From: Chara braunii
Taxonomy: Eukaryota > Streptophyta > Charophyceae > Charales > Characeae
DNA length: 31,635 nt
Assembly: GCA_003427395.1 (NCBI GenBank)
Contig: BFEA01000198.1
Location: forward strand, 244,714-276,348
Reading direction: 5' to 3'
How positions within the stretch are numbered: the first letter of the stretch is position 1; each line of letters starts with the position of its first letter. The translations under genes and the position numbers were made by a program. A model generated the notes under the pieces. The model did no database searches. It saw only the letters and a list, made by a program, of their open reading frames with translations, and was not told where the DNA came from. Below, piece after piece: positions 1 to 10,845 of the stretch.

Positions 1-58
<58 letters not shown>
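1..58. repeat. (GA)n microsatellite at the left end
   Basis: Uninterrupted GA dinucleotides from the first base. The right end of the window is the same repeat, so both ends are probably assembly breaks in GA tracts. Confidence 0.97.
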
Positions 59-60
<2 letters not shown>

Positions 61-125
61 CGACCATTCCCCCACGATCAGGTGTACTATCTGTTACGGT
101 CAGTTTCATATCTGATCCGTTGTCG
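58..125 (+). pseudogene. U2 snRNA-like fragment
   Basis: The stretch around 76-118 follows the U2 snRNA 5' region (branch-point recognition region and following stem): GATCAGGTGTACTATCTG, then CAGTTTCATATCTGAT, against the usual GATCAAGTGTAGTATCTG and CAGTTTAATATCTGAT. The branch-site-pairing GTAGTA is changed to GTACTA and no Sm site or 3' stem-loops follow. I read it as a truncated U2 pseudogene rather than a functional gene. Similarity is from memory of conserved U2, not an alignment. Confidence 0.6.
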
Positions 126-332
126 ATCAAGAACCTTAAGAAAGAAGGGGAAAGAAAACGGAAAATACGTTCGCATACTGATCAGTTCAATGGAGAGAAA
201 AAAAAAACAAGGGAAGCATGAGCGATTTCAGACATAAAAGAAACCGGAAACACAAGTGATTTCGGGAAAAAAAAAAGTAAAGGTAAGTGGGCGCGTGCTC
301 GCACGCAGCCGCAAGAGGTAAGACGCAGAGAG

Positions 333-335
<3 letters not shown>
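126..335. other. Unassigned A/G-rich sequence
   Basis: Purine-rich sequence with several A-runs. The minus-strand open frames here encode only Ser/Leu repeats and phenylalanine from low-complexity DNA. No gene seen. Confidence 0.6.

Positions 336-380
<45 letters not shown>
336..380. repeat. (GA)n microsatellite
   Basis: About 45 bp of GA dinucleotides following an A-rich lead-in. Confidence 0.95.
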
Positions 381-382
<2 letters not shown>

Positions 383-469
383 CAACTTCTTGGCAAACTT
401 TTCATTTTTATTGTGGGTGTAGCCGCAACAGGTCCCCTAGTTCGTTCAAAAAATGCTTTCAGGTTTCGC

Positions 470-756
470 CCAAACCAGACTAAAACAGACTCAGAACAGA
501 CTTAAAAGTTGAAACAGATGCAAAACAGGCTCAACACAGACTCAAAACAAGCTCAAAACACGCTCAAAACACGCTCAAAACACGCTCAAAACATGTTCAA
601 AACATGCTCAAAACATGCTCAAAACACGCTCAAAACACGCTCAAAACACGCTCACTCAAAACACCCTAAAAAAATGTTGAAAACCGAATCAGGCAGACTG
701 AAGTGGACCTGCAGACTAAAAAGAGACTCAAACGGATTCACACAGGCTTTAAACAG
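470..756 (+). repeat. Minisatellite of 11-bp GCTCAAAACAC-type units
   Basis: From about 549 to 655 there are roughly nine near-perfect 11-bp units (GCTCAAAACAC, with ACATG variants). The flanks carry looser AACAGACTYAAA units. The same loose units resume directly after element A at 9486, so the retrotransposon inserted into this array. Confidence 0.9.
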
Positions 757-1665
757 TGAAACGGTTTTCACCTTTTTTCAGTCATAGATGCGGGCCCTGG
801 AGTTCGATCCCCAGACCTCGCCTTACCCATGTACAGTATCGAGTTGACCCCCCCCAAGTGTTTGAAACCGTGACCTGTGTTTCAGTCTGTAGGTCTGTCG
901 AGTCGAGGTTACAACTCTGTAGAGGTCGTAGCTGCAGGTGTTCTGAGAGGTCAAGGTCGTAGCTGCTACAGTACGCGAAAGGCCAAGTCCACAGACTTCC
1001 GGAAGGTCTGGAAGTGGCCTTTCGAAAGTGTCTCGCATTTAGCCCGAGGCGAGTGGGCAAGTGGTAAGCCCAACTTCACTGCGTCGGCAGTGCGACTGCG
1101 TCGAGTCGGCAGTACAACCCCGGGCAGTCAGCAGTACCAGTCCCAGTCAGTCGCAGTCCAGTCCAGCAAGTACCATGTGGGACTGTGTGCACCAAAGGCC
1201 TGGTGGAAAGGGGCAGACCAGCGGCAAACAGAAGTGTAAATCAAGAGCAGCGCCCAGCAATTCATGCATTCGCTGCGTAAGCCATGCGCAAGCGCTGCTA
1301 CAGCATCTTGTGCGAAGGTTGTCTGCAGGTTGTCCGAAGACGAAGTGGGCTGAAGAGGGAGATCGTAGCCATAGTTAGTAGAGGTAGAGCGGCCATAGCC
1401 GCGATAGGAAGAAGATAGGTTTAGTGTCTGTGCAGTTGTATTCAGGGTGATCCAGAGTTGAGTATGTGCGAAGGGTGGTGTTGGACACAGTGACGAGAGT
1501 TGAGTGTGCCGGCGCTGAAGTGCCATAGTTTGTCAAAGTGATTTCGCAGCTGAACTGTGTTCTTGTTGTCCATATCTCTGAGCTTTGAGTGGGCGCACTG
1601 CGCCAGTGTGAATCGCCACCTGTTTGCATGTATGTGAAGTGGAAGTGAAAGCGGGTCTGATTGCA
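757..1665 (+). repeat. Element A 5' LTR
   Basis: Starts TGAAACGG and ends GATTGCA immediately before the primer binding site. It matches 8534-9485 over its whole length with scattered substitutions. Relative to the 3' copy it lacks about 48 bp near 875 and retains about 25 bp near 1536. Near 795-815 it carries a tRNA T-arm-like CTGGAGTTCGATCCCCAG. Confidence 0.92.
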
Positions 1666-1666
1666 T

Positions 1667-1684
1667 TGGTATCGGAGTTGGTTC
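1667..1684 (+). other. Primer binding site, element A
   Basis: TGGTATCGGAGTTGG directly follows the LTR. It resembles the complement of the 3' end of initiator tRNA-Met (TGGTATCAGAGCCAGG). The differences (A to G, C to T, C to T, A to G) would all keep G-U pairing. Confidence 0.75.
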
Positions 1685-2883
1685 CCGTTACCCCACGCAC
1701 CATCGTTGCTGCCGGCAGGAAGGAAACGCACGCCAGTGGGCGCCATAGCCCAGGTGCACCGAAGGAGGGAAGTCCACCATAGCTGCGCTGAGGAGTGAAG
1801 GTGTCGTGTACCTGCACAGAGGACAACGGCGAAGAGAGAGAGAGAGGAGCGATACAAGATTGTTGTGCGACCCAAGAGAGAAGGCGGCCATAGCCGCAGA
1901 GCTCGGACACAGGGTTACTACAAAGGAGAGAGGAAGGTGAAACGACGGAGAAGGGAGGAGAGACGACGAAGAGAGAAACCATAGCCGAGGAAGAAGAAAG
2001 GAGGGACGAAGAAGAAGAAGAAGGAAGACATAGACGGGGTGAAGCGAGAAAGAAAGAGAAAGGAGGAAGAAGAAAGACAAGGAAGGTTAGCGAGAAAGAA
2101 AGGGGTCAGCAGCCATAGCCGAACCAAGGGTTGACTAAGGTGTTGACCGAAGGGTTAACCAACGTTGACCAGAGAGTTGACCGGAGAGTTGACCGGCAAG
2201 CTGTCTGGCATTGACCAAGGTGTTGACCAACGAGTTGACCATGCGTTGACCAGCATTGACCGGGGTTGTTGACCACGAAATTGACCAAGCTGGAGTTGGT
2301 ATATTCTCGCCAAGCCTTCAGCCTATCCCCTCGCCCTATGGATGTGCACTCACCCCATGGTACTTGCTGAGTCTGTCTGTCTCTTCTTTCTGCATTGAGT
2401 CTCTTCTTTCCAGGTGATAGGAACTCTGTGAATGACGTCATAGAGCTTTGTTGACCAAGCTCACACGTGCTGAGTAGGGCTAAAGGCTGTGTCTGACGAC
2501 TCGACTGACCCGAAGGACACGAACCCTCCCAAGGACCGGTACAGACCGGCGGGCTGCTCGGTGTGGCACAGTAGGCCCAAAATCCGAGCTGTGGGCTTCA
2601 CAACAAGCTGTCTAAGTCTTGAGAGGACTTGCTGATCGCGTCGTCCAGTTTGCGAAGTTAAATAATTCCAGAGGAGTTACGGGGGATCTCCTTAAATGCC
2701 TCTTGATCAGCAGTAAGTCCTGTAGTGACAGCCTTAGTTTAGGTCTAGGCTAGAGACCCTAGTTGACAGAATCTTGCTAAGATTCTGTGGTCCTTAGATT
2801 GAGTCAGTCCTAAGTTAAGTCAGTCAGGGGTGTGAGTCTAAGTGGTGAGGAGTGGAACTGATTCTAGGTTGTGCACCTTCACC
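1685..2883 (+). other. Element A untranslated leader
   Basis: About 1.2 kb between primer binding site and gag start. The first part is purine-rich. CCATAGC motifs recur about seven times between 1367 and 2119, the first two in the LTR end. A TTGACC cluster lies at 2131-2286. From 2300 to 2883 I see no repeat or coding signal. Confidence 0.6.
2131..2286 (+). promoter_or_regulatory. Cluster of 12 TTGAC(C/T) W-box-like motifs
   Basis: Twelve TTGAC cores in about 156 bp, eleven of them TTGACC, near 2131, 2143, 2165, 2177, 2189, 2210, 2223, 2235, 2246, 2256, 2269 and 2281. Spacing is often 10-13 bp. One more lies near 2451. TTGAC(C/T) is the W-box bound by plant WRKY factors. Function here is inference; tandem growth of a short unit would give the same pattern. 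Confidence 0.55.
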
Positions 2884-4843
2884 ATGGTTGACCTACGGAG
2901 TGGAAAGAGTACCACCCCTTACACGAAAGCTCAGGAAGAGCAAGCCGCCGCCATATTGCAAGAGAGAAAAGAGAAAGAGACCAAGGAGTAGACTAGATAG
3001 GCCAAAAAGTTGGCCCTACAGGAGGAGCAGGCGGCGAAGAGGAAGAAGTTGGAGGAAGAGATGGAGAGATTGTTGAAGGAGGAGGAAAAAAAGATGAAAG
3101 TTGTAGAAGAGGAAAAGGTAGAAGAGGAGGAAAAGGAAGAGTCCTTGCTCCGAAGAAGCGCAGAGCAGAGAGGGGAGTCCAGTGGCACAAAGAAGGGGGA
3201 CTCATGGATGGAGAAAAAGATCTCTGAGTGCGTAGCAAATTTGTCTATGGGAGAAGAGGAAGAAGCCATGTTGTATGTTCCCCCGGAGGAGAAGGAAGCA
3301 GTTATCAGGGAGTGGGAGGCAGAAAAGGACCCCTTGAGACGTCAGACTATAGAGGAGGGGAAGAAGTTAGTGGAAGCTGCCTCTCACTAGGGAGAAGAAG
3401 AGGAGGATGGATGAGGCAAGCAAAATGGTGAGGGAGTTGGAGGTGATAAAGACACAGAGGGAGGAGATCCAGGCGCAAGAAGATATACATGGAAAATTAG
3501 ATGTTGTTTCAAGAAATATAGAACTCCTAGATAGAGCCTGGGAAGAGCAACATCAATTTGCTAGAGCCCATAATATTGCGTTACACTCCATTCGTCTGGG
3601 ATTCAAGGATTTCGCACGTGAGATGATGCTACACGTAGGTGCAGAGATGCAGGCGAGGAAAGAGGGCACGGAGAAATTTGGCACAGGCGCCATTGAGGGC
3701 GCAAAGCTGGCCACTCCAAAGGAGGAGGTACGTCCCAGTAGAGAGCCCACGAAGATAAAGTTTCTTGAACCCTACAGAGGGAAGAAGGAAGACAATTTCC
3801 ATAACTGGAAGGAGAATATCAACACGTACGTCTATTTACAGCACATTGTGCCTAAGGAACAAGTCCTCATTGCCTTCCAGGCTCTCAAAGACGAAGTGGC
3901 TAGCTTCGCCAGATCCCTCGCTCACGCTGCACAATGCGAAATGGTAGCGTATTCTAAAATCACTCCTCTCCCTGAATTCCTTAAACTGCTAAAGGAGAGA
4001 TTTACATATGTCACGCGAGGCATCAGGGCCTCTGACAAACTGCAAACTATCCACTCACGCCAATGGAGGAGTGCAAGGGCACTCAAAGGCGTTATGGATG
4101 AGCTAGTGGTCGTCCCAGACCATGGGGTCACTGAGGCCCAGTTGGTCAACCTCTTCTATCGTGCCATGTCAGAGCCCCTACGGGTACACTTCTTTGAAAA
4201 GAGCCGACAGGCCACCATGACATATGATACGTTGAGTAGAGAGGTGGTACTGTTCGAGGCACAGTCCATGCCAATTTTCGCTTCTTGGCACAAGGACTTA
4301 GACAAGGGCAAAAAGTGGAAGGGTCGTACCATCTCAGGTCAAGTTAGGGCCAAGGATCATTTGACCCTTACTTTGGACGAGGGTGGTATGGACGAGGTCC
4401 CGTATAGCCAGATTGAGTGGGGCCTGGAGGAGGAGGATAGTAGTGGGGGTCAGGGGAGGACCTACGCCGTCGTCACGGCTGGAGGGAGGCCGCAAGGAAA
4501 AGGAGGAGGTCAGGGCCAAGGGGGTCGGGCCTCAGGTGGCCGAGGACAGGGCGCTCAGGGGGTTGGCAACAGGGTAAACCGCCAAGAGGGAGGTAGGGGT
4601 CAAGGTCCCCCGCCAAACCGCTCACGATCTTATCGGTCACCTCCAAAGAGAGGTGGATGGCACCCTGGCTTGCCACAGGGCAAGCCATGGGAAGACCTGG
4701 GCTTGGACCAGTCCGTATGGCACCGTCGTGTGGACCAGGATCAATGCATTTACTGCAGTGAGCCTGGCCACATAATTAAATATTGTCCAAAGTATAGAGA
4801 AGCCCGGTATGCTGCACAAGCAGCAAAAGGCAATTGTCGGTAG
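2884..4843 (+). pseudogene. Element A gag (broken)
   Basis: Structural capsid/nucleocapsid protein that would package element RNA. I choose the ATG at 2884 because of its ACCATGG context and because the frame continues into the coiled-coil region; an alternative ATG at 2852 leads into a different frame. Two in-frame TAG codons follow near 2989-3000, and a frameshift near 3385-3400 moves reading from the 3010-3390 frame to the 3407-4843 frame. The first part is Lys/Glu-rich coiled coil, and the middle is the alpha-helical gag domain. After a Gly/Arg/Gln-rich stretch there is a CCHC zinc knuckle, CIYCSEPGHIIKYC (near 4739-4790). The longest intact piece is 478 residues. Confidence 0.88.
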
Positions 4844-5400
4844 GGGTTGCAACTGCCCTTACCCCTGGGCCATGTGGCGAAGAGTGCGCGCACCACAGAG
4901 GAACTCCCAAACCACATGAGCCTACGGCAGAGGTTGCTGGCCATTACCTAGATAGTTGTCCAAAGACTGCTTGTGTTAGAGTCTCTCTAGGTACTTCCCT
5001 CACAAGTGTGGCTGAAGAGTTTAAGGAGAAGATGTCTGCCTGGGCCAAGATGAAAAAGGATATGAAAGGACAACTAGTTTTAGTAGATGTAGAGATATTC
5101 AGAGGTAGAGTATGGGCCCTTATAGACAGTGGGGCCACCTACAGCTGTATCAGTAGAAAAGCGCTACAGAAGTTGAAGCTGAGTTTGGAAGTCCAAAAGT
5201 TCGAAGACCCTTTAGTCAGTATCCTCGCAGACAATCGCACTATGCAAGTCGAGGATTATGTTGAGGAGTCCAGGCGTACTTTCACCTAGAGAAAGATGGG
5301 AAGGTGGAAAAAGTTCTCCATTCCCTGACTCTCCTCGTAGAAGACAGCCTTCCTTTCGATATAGTCCTAGGAATGGACTGGGAGAGGCAGCAGGGGCCAC
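4834..5400 (+). pseudogene. Element A aspartic protease (broken)
   Basis: Retropepsin-like polyprotein processing protease. The piece ending at 5289 holds LIDSGATYS, the catalytic Asp-Ser-Gly variant, at about 5119-5145. The reading frame is then lost near 5270. In the next frame the second conserved protease element, DIVLGMDW, is visible at about 5355-5380. It overlaps the gag end by a few bases in another frame. Broken by at least one frameshift and inactive as it stands. Confidence 0.82.
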
Positions 5401-5599
5401 ACTCCATTTGAGAGAGCACAAGTGTAGGCTCCCTAGTCCCACAAGTGAAGTTAAGACTGCTCGCCTGTTTCATGTGTCAAGAGTAGACAACTCTTTGGCA
5501 CATTGATGTCTCAGTGTTCCCGCTTTCGCACGTTTCGTAAAGAAGGAACAGTTAGAAGAGCAAGTATTTGTAGCCTACGTGAGGCCAGTCACTGAGCCT

Positions 5600-6565
5600 A
5601 AAGAAGAGAGCCATAGACCATGCTATTGCCAAGCTACTGGAAGAATATACAGATTTAGTTAAGCCGCCTACAGGAGTAGTGTCGCGGCCAATTCAACATA
5701 GCATACAGATAGAGCCTGCCACTAGGACTCCTAAAGGAGCCATCTACACAATGTCCCCAAGGGAGTTAGAGGAGTTGCGCAAACAATTAGATGAGCTCCT
5801 TGAGAAGGGTTGGATTAGGCCCAGTTCATCTCCATTTGGAGCACCTGTTCTTTTTGTCCCCAAGAAGGAGGGACAGCTCAGAATGTGTATAGACTATAGG
5901 GGTCTCAATATTGTCACAGCAAAGAATGCAAAACCACTGCCCCGTATAGATGATCTGTTGGATCGGGTGCAGGGCTGCAAGTATTTCTCGAAGATAGATT
6001 TGAAGTTTGGCTATCATCAGATAGAGGTTCATCCTGATCATCAGTATAAGACAGCATTCCGAACTAGATATGGCCACTACGAGTTCACATAGTTATGCCC
6101 TTTGGACTAACCAATTCGCCAGCGACTTTCCAACGTTGTATGAATAATATGTTTAGGCCGTGGTTAGATAGATTCGTGGTAGTGTATTTGGACGATATTC
6201 TAGTCTTTAGCAAGACCCGCCAGGAGCATGAGGGTCATCTGAGGCAGGTCTTGGAGAAGCTTACAGAAGCTGACATCAAGATCAACGCAAGGAAGTGTGA
6301 ATGGACCAAAAGATACAAGTTTTGTATTTGGGCCACGTCTTAGACAGAGAGTATCTAATCTGAAGATAGCAAGATAACATCAATTAGAGATTGGCCAACG
6401 CCCCGCACACTGACAGAGTTGTGGTCGTTCTTAGGCTTAGCTAACTAGTATCGGAAGTTTGTCAGGAACTTCTCCACCATCGCTGCACACTTCGCAGGTT
6501 GCTAAAGAAAGAAGCAATCTAGAAGTGGGACAAGGACTGTACATTAGCCCTAAAGAAGTTAAAGC
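5600..6565 (+). pseudogene. Element A reverse transcriptase (broken)
   Basis: RNA-dependent DNA polymerase domain. From about 5640 the typical fingers region begins; [19 protein letters not shown] and [11 protein letters not shown] are visible. A TAG with frame change at 6090-6094 separates it from the palm segment MPFGLTNSPATFQ and the catalytic YLDDIL motif at about 6184-6201, which is intact. Another single-base shift lies near 6315, just before the GHVL motif, and stops interrupt the thumb region (6340-6520). Confidence 0.9.
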
Positions 6566-6570
6566 GGGCT

Positions 6571-6969
6571 TTGATAGAGTACCCGGTCCTTAAGGTAGAT
6601 GATTCGTCCCTACCTTTTGTTGTTAACACCGATGCAAGTCAGTATGGCATAGGTGTTGTTTTACAGCAAGACGATGGCAATGGTTATAGGCCCGTAGAGT
6701 TCATGTCAGCCAGGATGCCTTCAAAGAAGGTAGCGACATCCACCTATGAAAGGGAAATCTACGCTCTCAGGCAAGTATTGGAGCACTGGAAGCATTACTT
6801 GCTTGGGAGGCACTTCACAATCTATTCCGACCACGAGACACTAAGGTGGTTGAAAACACAGGCCACGATGACACCTAAGCTTACTAGGTGGGCCGCAGAG
6901 TTAGATCAGTATGACTTTGAACTTAAGCCAGTCAAAGGGAAGTACAATGTAGTAGCGGACGCTTTGTAG
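6571..6969 (+). pseudogene. Element A RNase H domain
   Basis: Degrades the RNA strand of the RNA-DNA hybrid in Ty3/gypsy reverse transcription. NTDASQYGIG near 6627, STYEREIYAL with the family's conserved Glu, and the IYSDHETLRWL motif follow the family in order, ending YNVVADAL just before a stop at 6967-6969. This domain is uninterrupted and is the best preserved part of pol, but it has no intact protein context. Confidence 0.88.
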
Positions 6970-8160
6970 GAGAGTTGATTACTTTGGGGCAATAGTTCAA
7001 TATCTCGATATAGGGAGAGACCTGCAGCAGAAAGTTAGAGAAGCATATGCACAAGACCCTATCTATAGTGACCTCCTCAAGAGGGTTAGGGAGGCCCCAG
7101 AGTCTGAACCAGATTACTGCACTACTGATGGGTTACCATTCGAGAAGACTAATGTAGTTGACCGTCTGTGCGTTCCCAACAGTGAGGAGATCCGTAGTTT
7201 GATCTTAGGGGAATGCCACGACACAGAGGGACACTTCGGTTGGCAAAAGACACTAGCCAACCTCATGCACGCGTATACCTGACCTGGAATGAAGGCCGAT
7301 TGCATAAAGTACGTGCGTAGTTGTGAAGTCTATCAGAGAAACAAGACTACTACGCGAGCCCCTCTTGGTCTTCTCAAACCCTTGCCTATTCCTGACAGAC
7401 CTGGAGATTTTGTATCCATTGACTTTATAGATGTTGGGGTCAAGAGTAGGCATGGCAAAAGTCAAGTCATGGTCATAGTTGACAGGTTTAGTAAGTATGC
7501 AGTTTTCATTCCTATGCCTGCAGAGGCGCAAACAGATTTAGTAGTCCAGAAATTCTTTGACCATTGGGTCAGTGATCATGGTATACCACTGTAGATAGTT
7601 AGCGACAGAGCTACCAGGTTCACCAATCAGAACTGGAAGGAACTAATGAGAGTTTATGGTTCCAAGTTGTTGATGCCATCTGGCCGTCATCCAGAGACTA
7701 ACGGTCAGACTGAACAGATGAACAAGCTCCTGCAGCAAGTTCTTAGAATGTACATTAGGCCCGACCAGATCAACTGGGATGAGATGCTCCCAAAGGTAGC
7801 TAGTGCATACAATAACAGCGTACACTTGTCCACATGTCGCACTCCCAACAAACTGCACAAGTCCTTTAGACCGTGCAGACCATTTGAGGGACTTAACCGG
7901 GATCAGATTCAGAGATTACCGCCCGGTACACGGGAGTTTGCAATACAGCACGAGAAAGAGATAGCTACCATTGTAGATAACCTCAGGAAAGCCCAGCACA
8001 GAATGATAGAACAAGCTAACAAGCACCGTCACCCATGACAGTTTCAAGTAGGCGACTTAGTCTGGGTCAAGTCAAAGGAGTTTGCTCCTGAGGAGAACAT
8101 CTCACAGAAATTACTGCCTGCGTATAGAGGATCGTGGCCAATCTTAGAAGTCAAGGGCGG
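6970..8160 (+). pseudogene. Element A integrase (broken)
   Basis: DDE integrase. The zinc-binding HHCC region is at about 7210-7340 and is interrupted by TGA in place of a conserved Trp at about 7280. The core has the first Asp in SIDFID (near 7420) and the second in VSDRATRF (near 7600). The conserved Glu is in NGQTEQMN (near 7700). A TAG at about 7591 and a TGA near 8036 interrupt it. The GPY-like segment continues to about 8150 (DLVWVKSKEF). Confidence 0.87.
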
Positions 8161-8165
8161 AGAGG

Positions 8166-8495
8166 ATGGGCCGTCCTCCAGCACACCTCCACACCTACCC
8201 AGTGTTCCATGCGCCAAAACTGTTGCCTTGGGTTACAAGTCAACAGTTTCCATCACGTAGATCTATGATTCCTCCAAATATGGATGGAAGATACAACATT
8301 GATGGTATAGTAGGTGAGGACATCTTCAGGACAGGAGGTAGAGGTCGTCCACATAAACAGTACAAAGTCAGATTTTCCTTTCAAGAGCCAGAAGATGACC
8401 GCTGGTTCATGCGAACAGAACTTCTCGAGACAGCTCCCGACATAGTCAGAACTTACGAAAGAGACAAGAGAGGTAAAGGTCATGCCGTAGACTGA
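8166..8495 (+). pseudogene. Element A C-terminal chromodomain
   Basis: The C-terminal part (about 8279-8495) reads YNIDGIVGEDI, then KQYKVRF, DDRWF and a closing TAPDIVRTYE helix, the layout of a chromodomain. In chromoviruses this domain directs integration to marked chromatin. It is out of frame with the end of integrase because of a shift near 8150. Confidence 0.78.
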
Positions 8496-8520
8496 AGTAT
8501 TCTCTGAGGACCTCGAATTT

Positions 8521-8533
8521 AGGCCGGCGGGAG
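8521..8533 (+). other. Polypurine tract, element A
   Basis: AGGCCGGCGGGAG lies directly before the 3' LTR TG and occupies the plus-strand primer position. It is interrupted by pyrimidines, so it is a weak tract. Confidence 0.45.
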
Positions 8534-9485
8534 TGAAACAGTTTACAACTTTACACCTTTTTGCAGTCATATATGCGGGCCCTAGAGTTTGATCCCCAGA
8601 CCGCATTACCCATGTACAGTATCGAGTTGACCCCCCCGAGTATTTGAACCCGTGACCTGTGTTTCAGTAGTTGAGCGTATGCCTGCTGTAGGTCTGTGTA
8701 GATGTAGGTGTTCGATCTGTAGGTCTGTCGAGTAGAGGTTACAACTTTTAGAGGTCGTAGCTGCAGGTGTTCTGAGAGGTCGAGGTCGTAGCTGCTACAG
8801 TAGCTGCTACAGTACGCGAAAGGTCAAGTCCACAGACTTCCGGAAGGTTCGGAAGATGCCTTTCGAAAGTGTCTCAAGTTTAGCCAGAGGCAAGTGGGCA
8901 AGTGGTAAGCCCAACTTCACTGAGTCGGCAGTGCGACTACGTCGAGGCGGCAGTGCAACCCCGGGCAGTCAGCGGTACCAGTCCCAGTCAGTCGCAGTCC
9001 AGTCCAGCAAGTACCGTGTGGGACTGTGTGCACCAAGGGCCTGGTGGAAAGGGGCAGACCAGCGGCAAACAGAAGTATAAATCAAGAGCAGCGCCCAGCA
9101 ATTCATGCATTCGCTGTGTAAGCCATGCGGAAGCGCTGCTACAGCGTCTTGTGCGAAGGTGGTCTGCAGGTTGCCCGAAGACGAAGTGCGCTGAAGAGGG
9201 AGATCGTAGCCATAGTTAGTAGAGGTCGAGCGGCCATAGCCGCGATAGGAAGAAGATAGATTTAGTGTGTGTGTGGTGGTATTCAGGGTGATCCAGAGTT
9301 GAGTATGTGCGAAGGGTGGCGTTGGGCACAGTGATGAGAGTTCAGTGTGGCGGCGCTGAAGCGCCAGAGTTTGCCTGTGTTCTTGTTGTCCATATCTCTG
9401 AGCTTTGAGTAGGCGCACTGGGCCAGTGTGAATCGCCACCTGTTTGCATGTATGCGAAGTGGAAGTGAAAGCGAGTCTGATTGCA
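8534..9485 (+). repeat. Element A 3' LTR
   Basis: Begins TGAAACAG, ends GATTGCA, and aligns with 757-1665. It carries about 48 bp more near 8670-8720 and a duplicated CAGTAGCTGCTA near 8800. It has lost about 25 bp near 9370. The CCATAGC motifs near 9210 and 9234 are retained. Confidence 0.92.
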
Positions 9486-9710
9486 ACAGGCTCAAACAGA
9501 CTTAAACAGACTCAGACATTCCCATGGCAGACTCAAACAGACTTCAAAGTTGAAACTGACTCAGAAGAGAATTACACAGACTTATAACAGAACAGAATAA
9601 AAAAGACTCGAAACAGAATCAAACAGGCTCAAATGGGCGTATAGACTCAAAACGAAACCAGACAGAAGCAGACAGAAAATAGACTCAAACAGACTGGGGA
9701 GTTAACAGAA
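9486..9710 (+). repeat. AACAGACT-type minisatellite, right flank of element A
   Basis: ACAGGCTCAAACAGACTTAA-type units continue the array interrupted by element A at 756. Confidence 0.8.
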
Positions 9711-10124
9711 TTATATCAATTATTCACGATGTGATATGTTAAGAATCACACGAGCGTCGTTGTCACTTCACAAAAGCCTCCCCGAATGACAATAGCGGGA
9801 ATTTCTGTTTGAACTCACGCCGCAGCTCTGCGAACTGTGCCCAGTGGATCAGGCTAGCCACTCGGTGTAAAAAAAGACCCGTGGCCGAAGGATCAAAACC
9901 TGCCCGGCACCCTGTCTGGCGCATCTACACGGCCAGGCAAAGGCGGCCTGGCTGTCCAGGCAGATTTGGCTGGCCAGCGCGCCGGACCAAACAGCCTAGC
10001 TTTGTTCCTTTTTTCTTTAAATTAGGCTGTGACATTTGACTTGCGGGGTGTACAATCTTCCAAAAACCAAGCAACCAGGGAAGTCATCTGTCACCCTTGC
10101 TGCCTACCAATCAGGCAACGTAGG
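9711..10124. other. No gene recognised
   Basis: Mixed sequence with a GC-rich part (9890-10000). Its short open frames show no family motif, and no clear repeat structure is seen. Confidence 0.5.
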
Positions 10125-10455
10125 ATGCCTATCATGGTAACCGCCCGGACGTCCGGACCGGGTTCCAGACAGTCCGGTGTCCGTCCGGTGTCTGGTCCCC
10201 ATGTCCGGATGGAGGCCCCTGGGGCAAAAATCAAAAAAAAAAAATGGGGCGGCCCAGGACGTTTGTCGGGTCCTAGCCGCTTCTAGAAAAATAACGGGGT
10301 GATTTTTAAGTGTCCTTTCACCCCACCGGACATGGACTAGAGGTCCAGACCCAAGACACTGCAGGTTTTTGAGGTGGCTGGTTTTGCACAGGCCCGAGCA
10401 ATTTCAAAGCGGCCGTTTCGACATGGCGCCCGCCGCTGCTGCCCGTTGGGGGGGG

Positions 10456-10459
<4 letters not shown>

Positions 10460-10486
<27 letters not shown>
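10460..10486. repeat. (GA)n microsatellite after a G run
   Basis: A run of about 12 G, then GA dinucleotides, inside the hAT-like element shortly before the assembly gap. Confidence 0.9.
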
Positions 10487-10555
10487 CACTGACAGTGCTA
10501 CCATTCTGAACTCTGACGTTCTGAATTGAACTGCAAAGTTCGAACTTTTAAGTTA

Positions 10556-10845
10556 NNNNNNNNNNNNNNNNNNNNNNNNNNNNNNNNNNNNNNNNNNNNN
10601 NNNNNNNNNNNNNNNNNNNNNNNNNNNNNNNNNNNNNNNNNNNNNNNNNNNNNNNNNNNNNNNNNNNNNNNNNNNNNNNNNNNNNNNNNNNNNNNNNNNN
10701 NNNNNNNNNNNNNNNNNNNNNNNNNNNNNNNNNNNNNNNNNNNNNNNNNNNNNNNNNNNNNNNNNNNNNNNNNNNNNNNNNNNNNNNNNNNNNNNNNNNN
10801 NNNNNNNNNNNNNNNNNNNNNNNNNNNNNNNNNNNNNNNNNNNNN
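10556..10845. other. Assembly gap (290 N)
   Basis: Unknown bases. Open frames drawn across it have no meaning. Confidence 1.

Larger units (their letters stand above)
757..9485 (+). mobile_element. Element A: degenerate Ty3/gypsy chromovirus, about 8.7 kb
   Basis: A complete but decayed LTR retrotransposon. The order is LTR, primer binding site, long leader, gag with CCHC zinc knuckle, protease, reverse transcriptase, RNase H, integrase, chromodomain, purine tract, LTR. RT-RH before integrase places it in Ty3/gypsy, and the C-terminal chromodomain makes it a chromovirus. LTRs begin TG and end CA. ACAG stands on both outer sides (753-756 and 9486-9489), a probable short target duplication. 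Many stops and frameshifts and LTRs of unequal length (909 and 952 bp) show it is old and not autonomous. It lies on the strand opposite the Sec14 gene. Confidence 0.93.

Noticed and set aside
182-405. Minus-strand open frames rich in Ser/Leu repeats
   Set aside because: Translation of (GA)n microsatellite and A-rich DNA; no protein signal.
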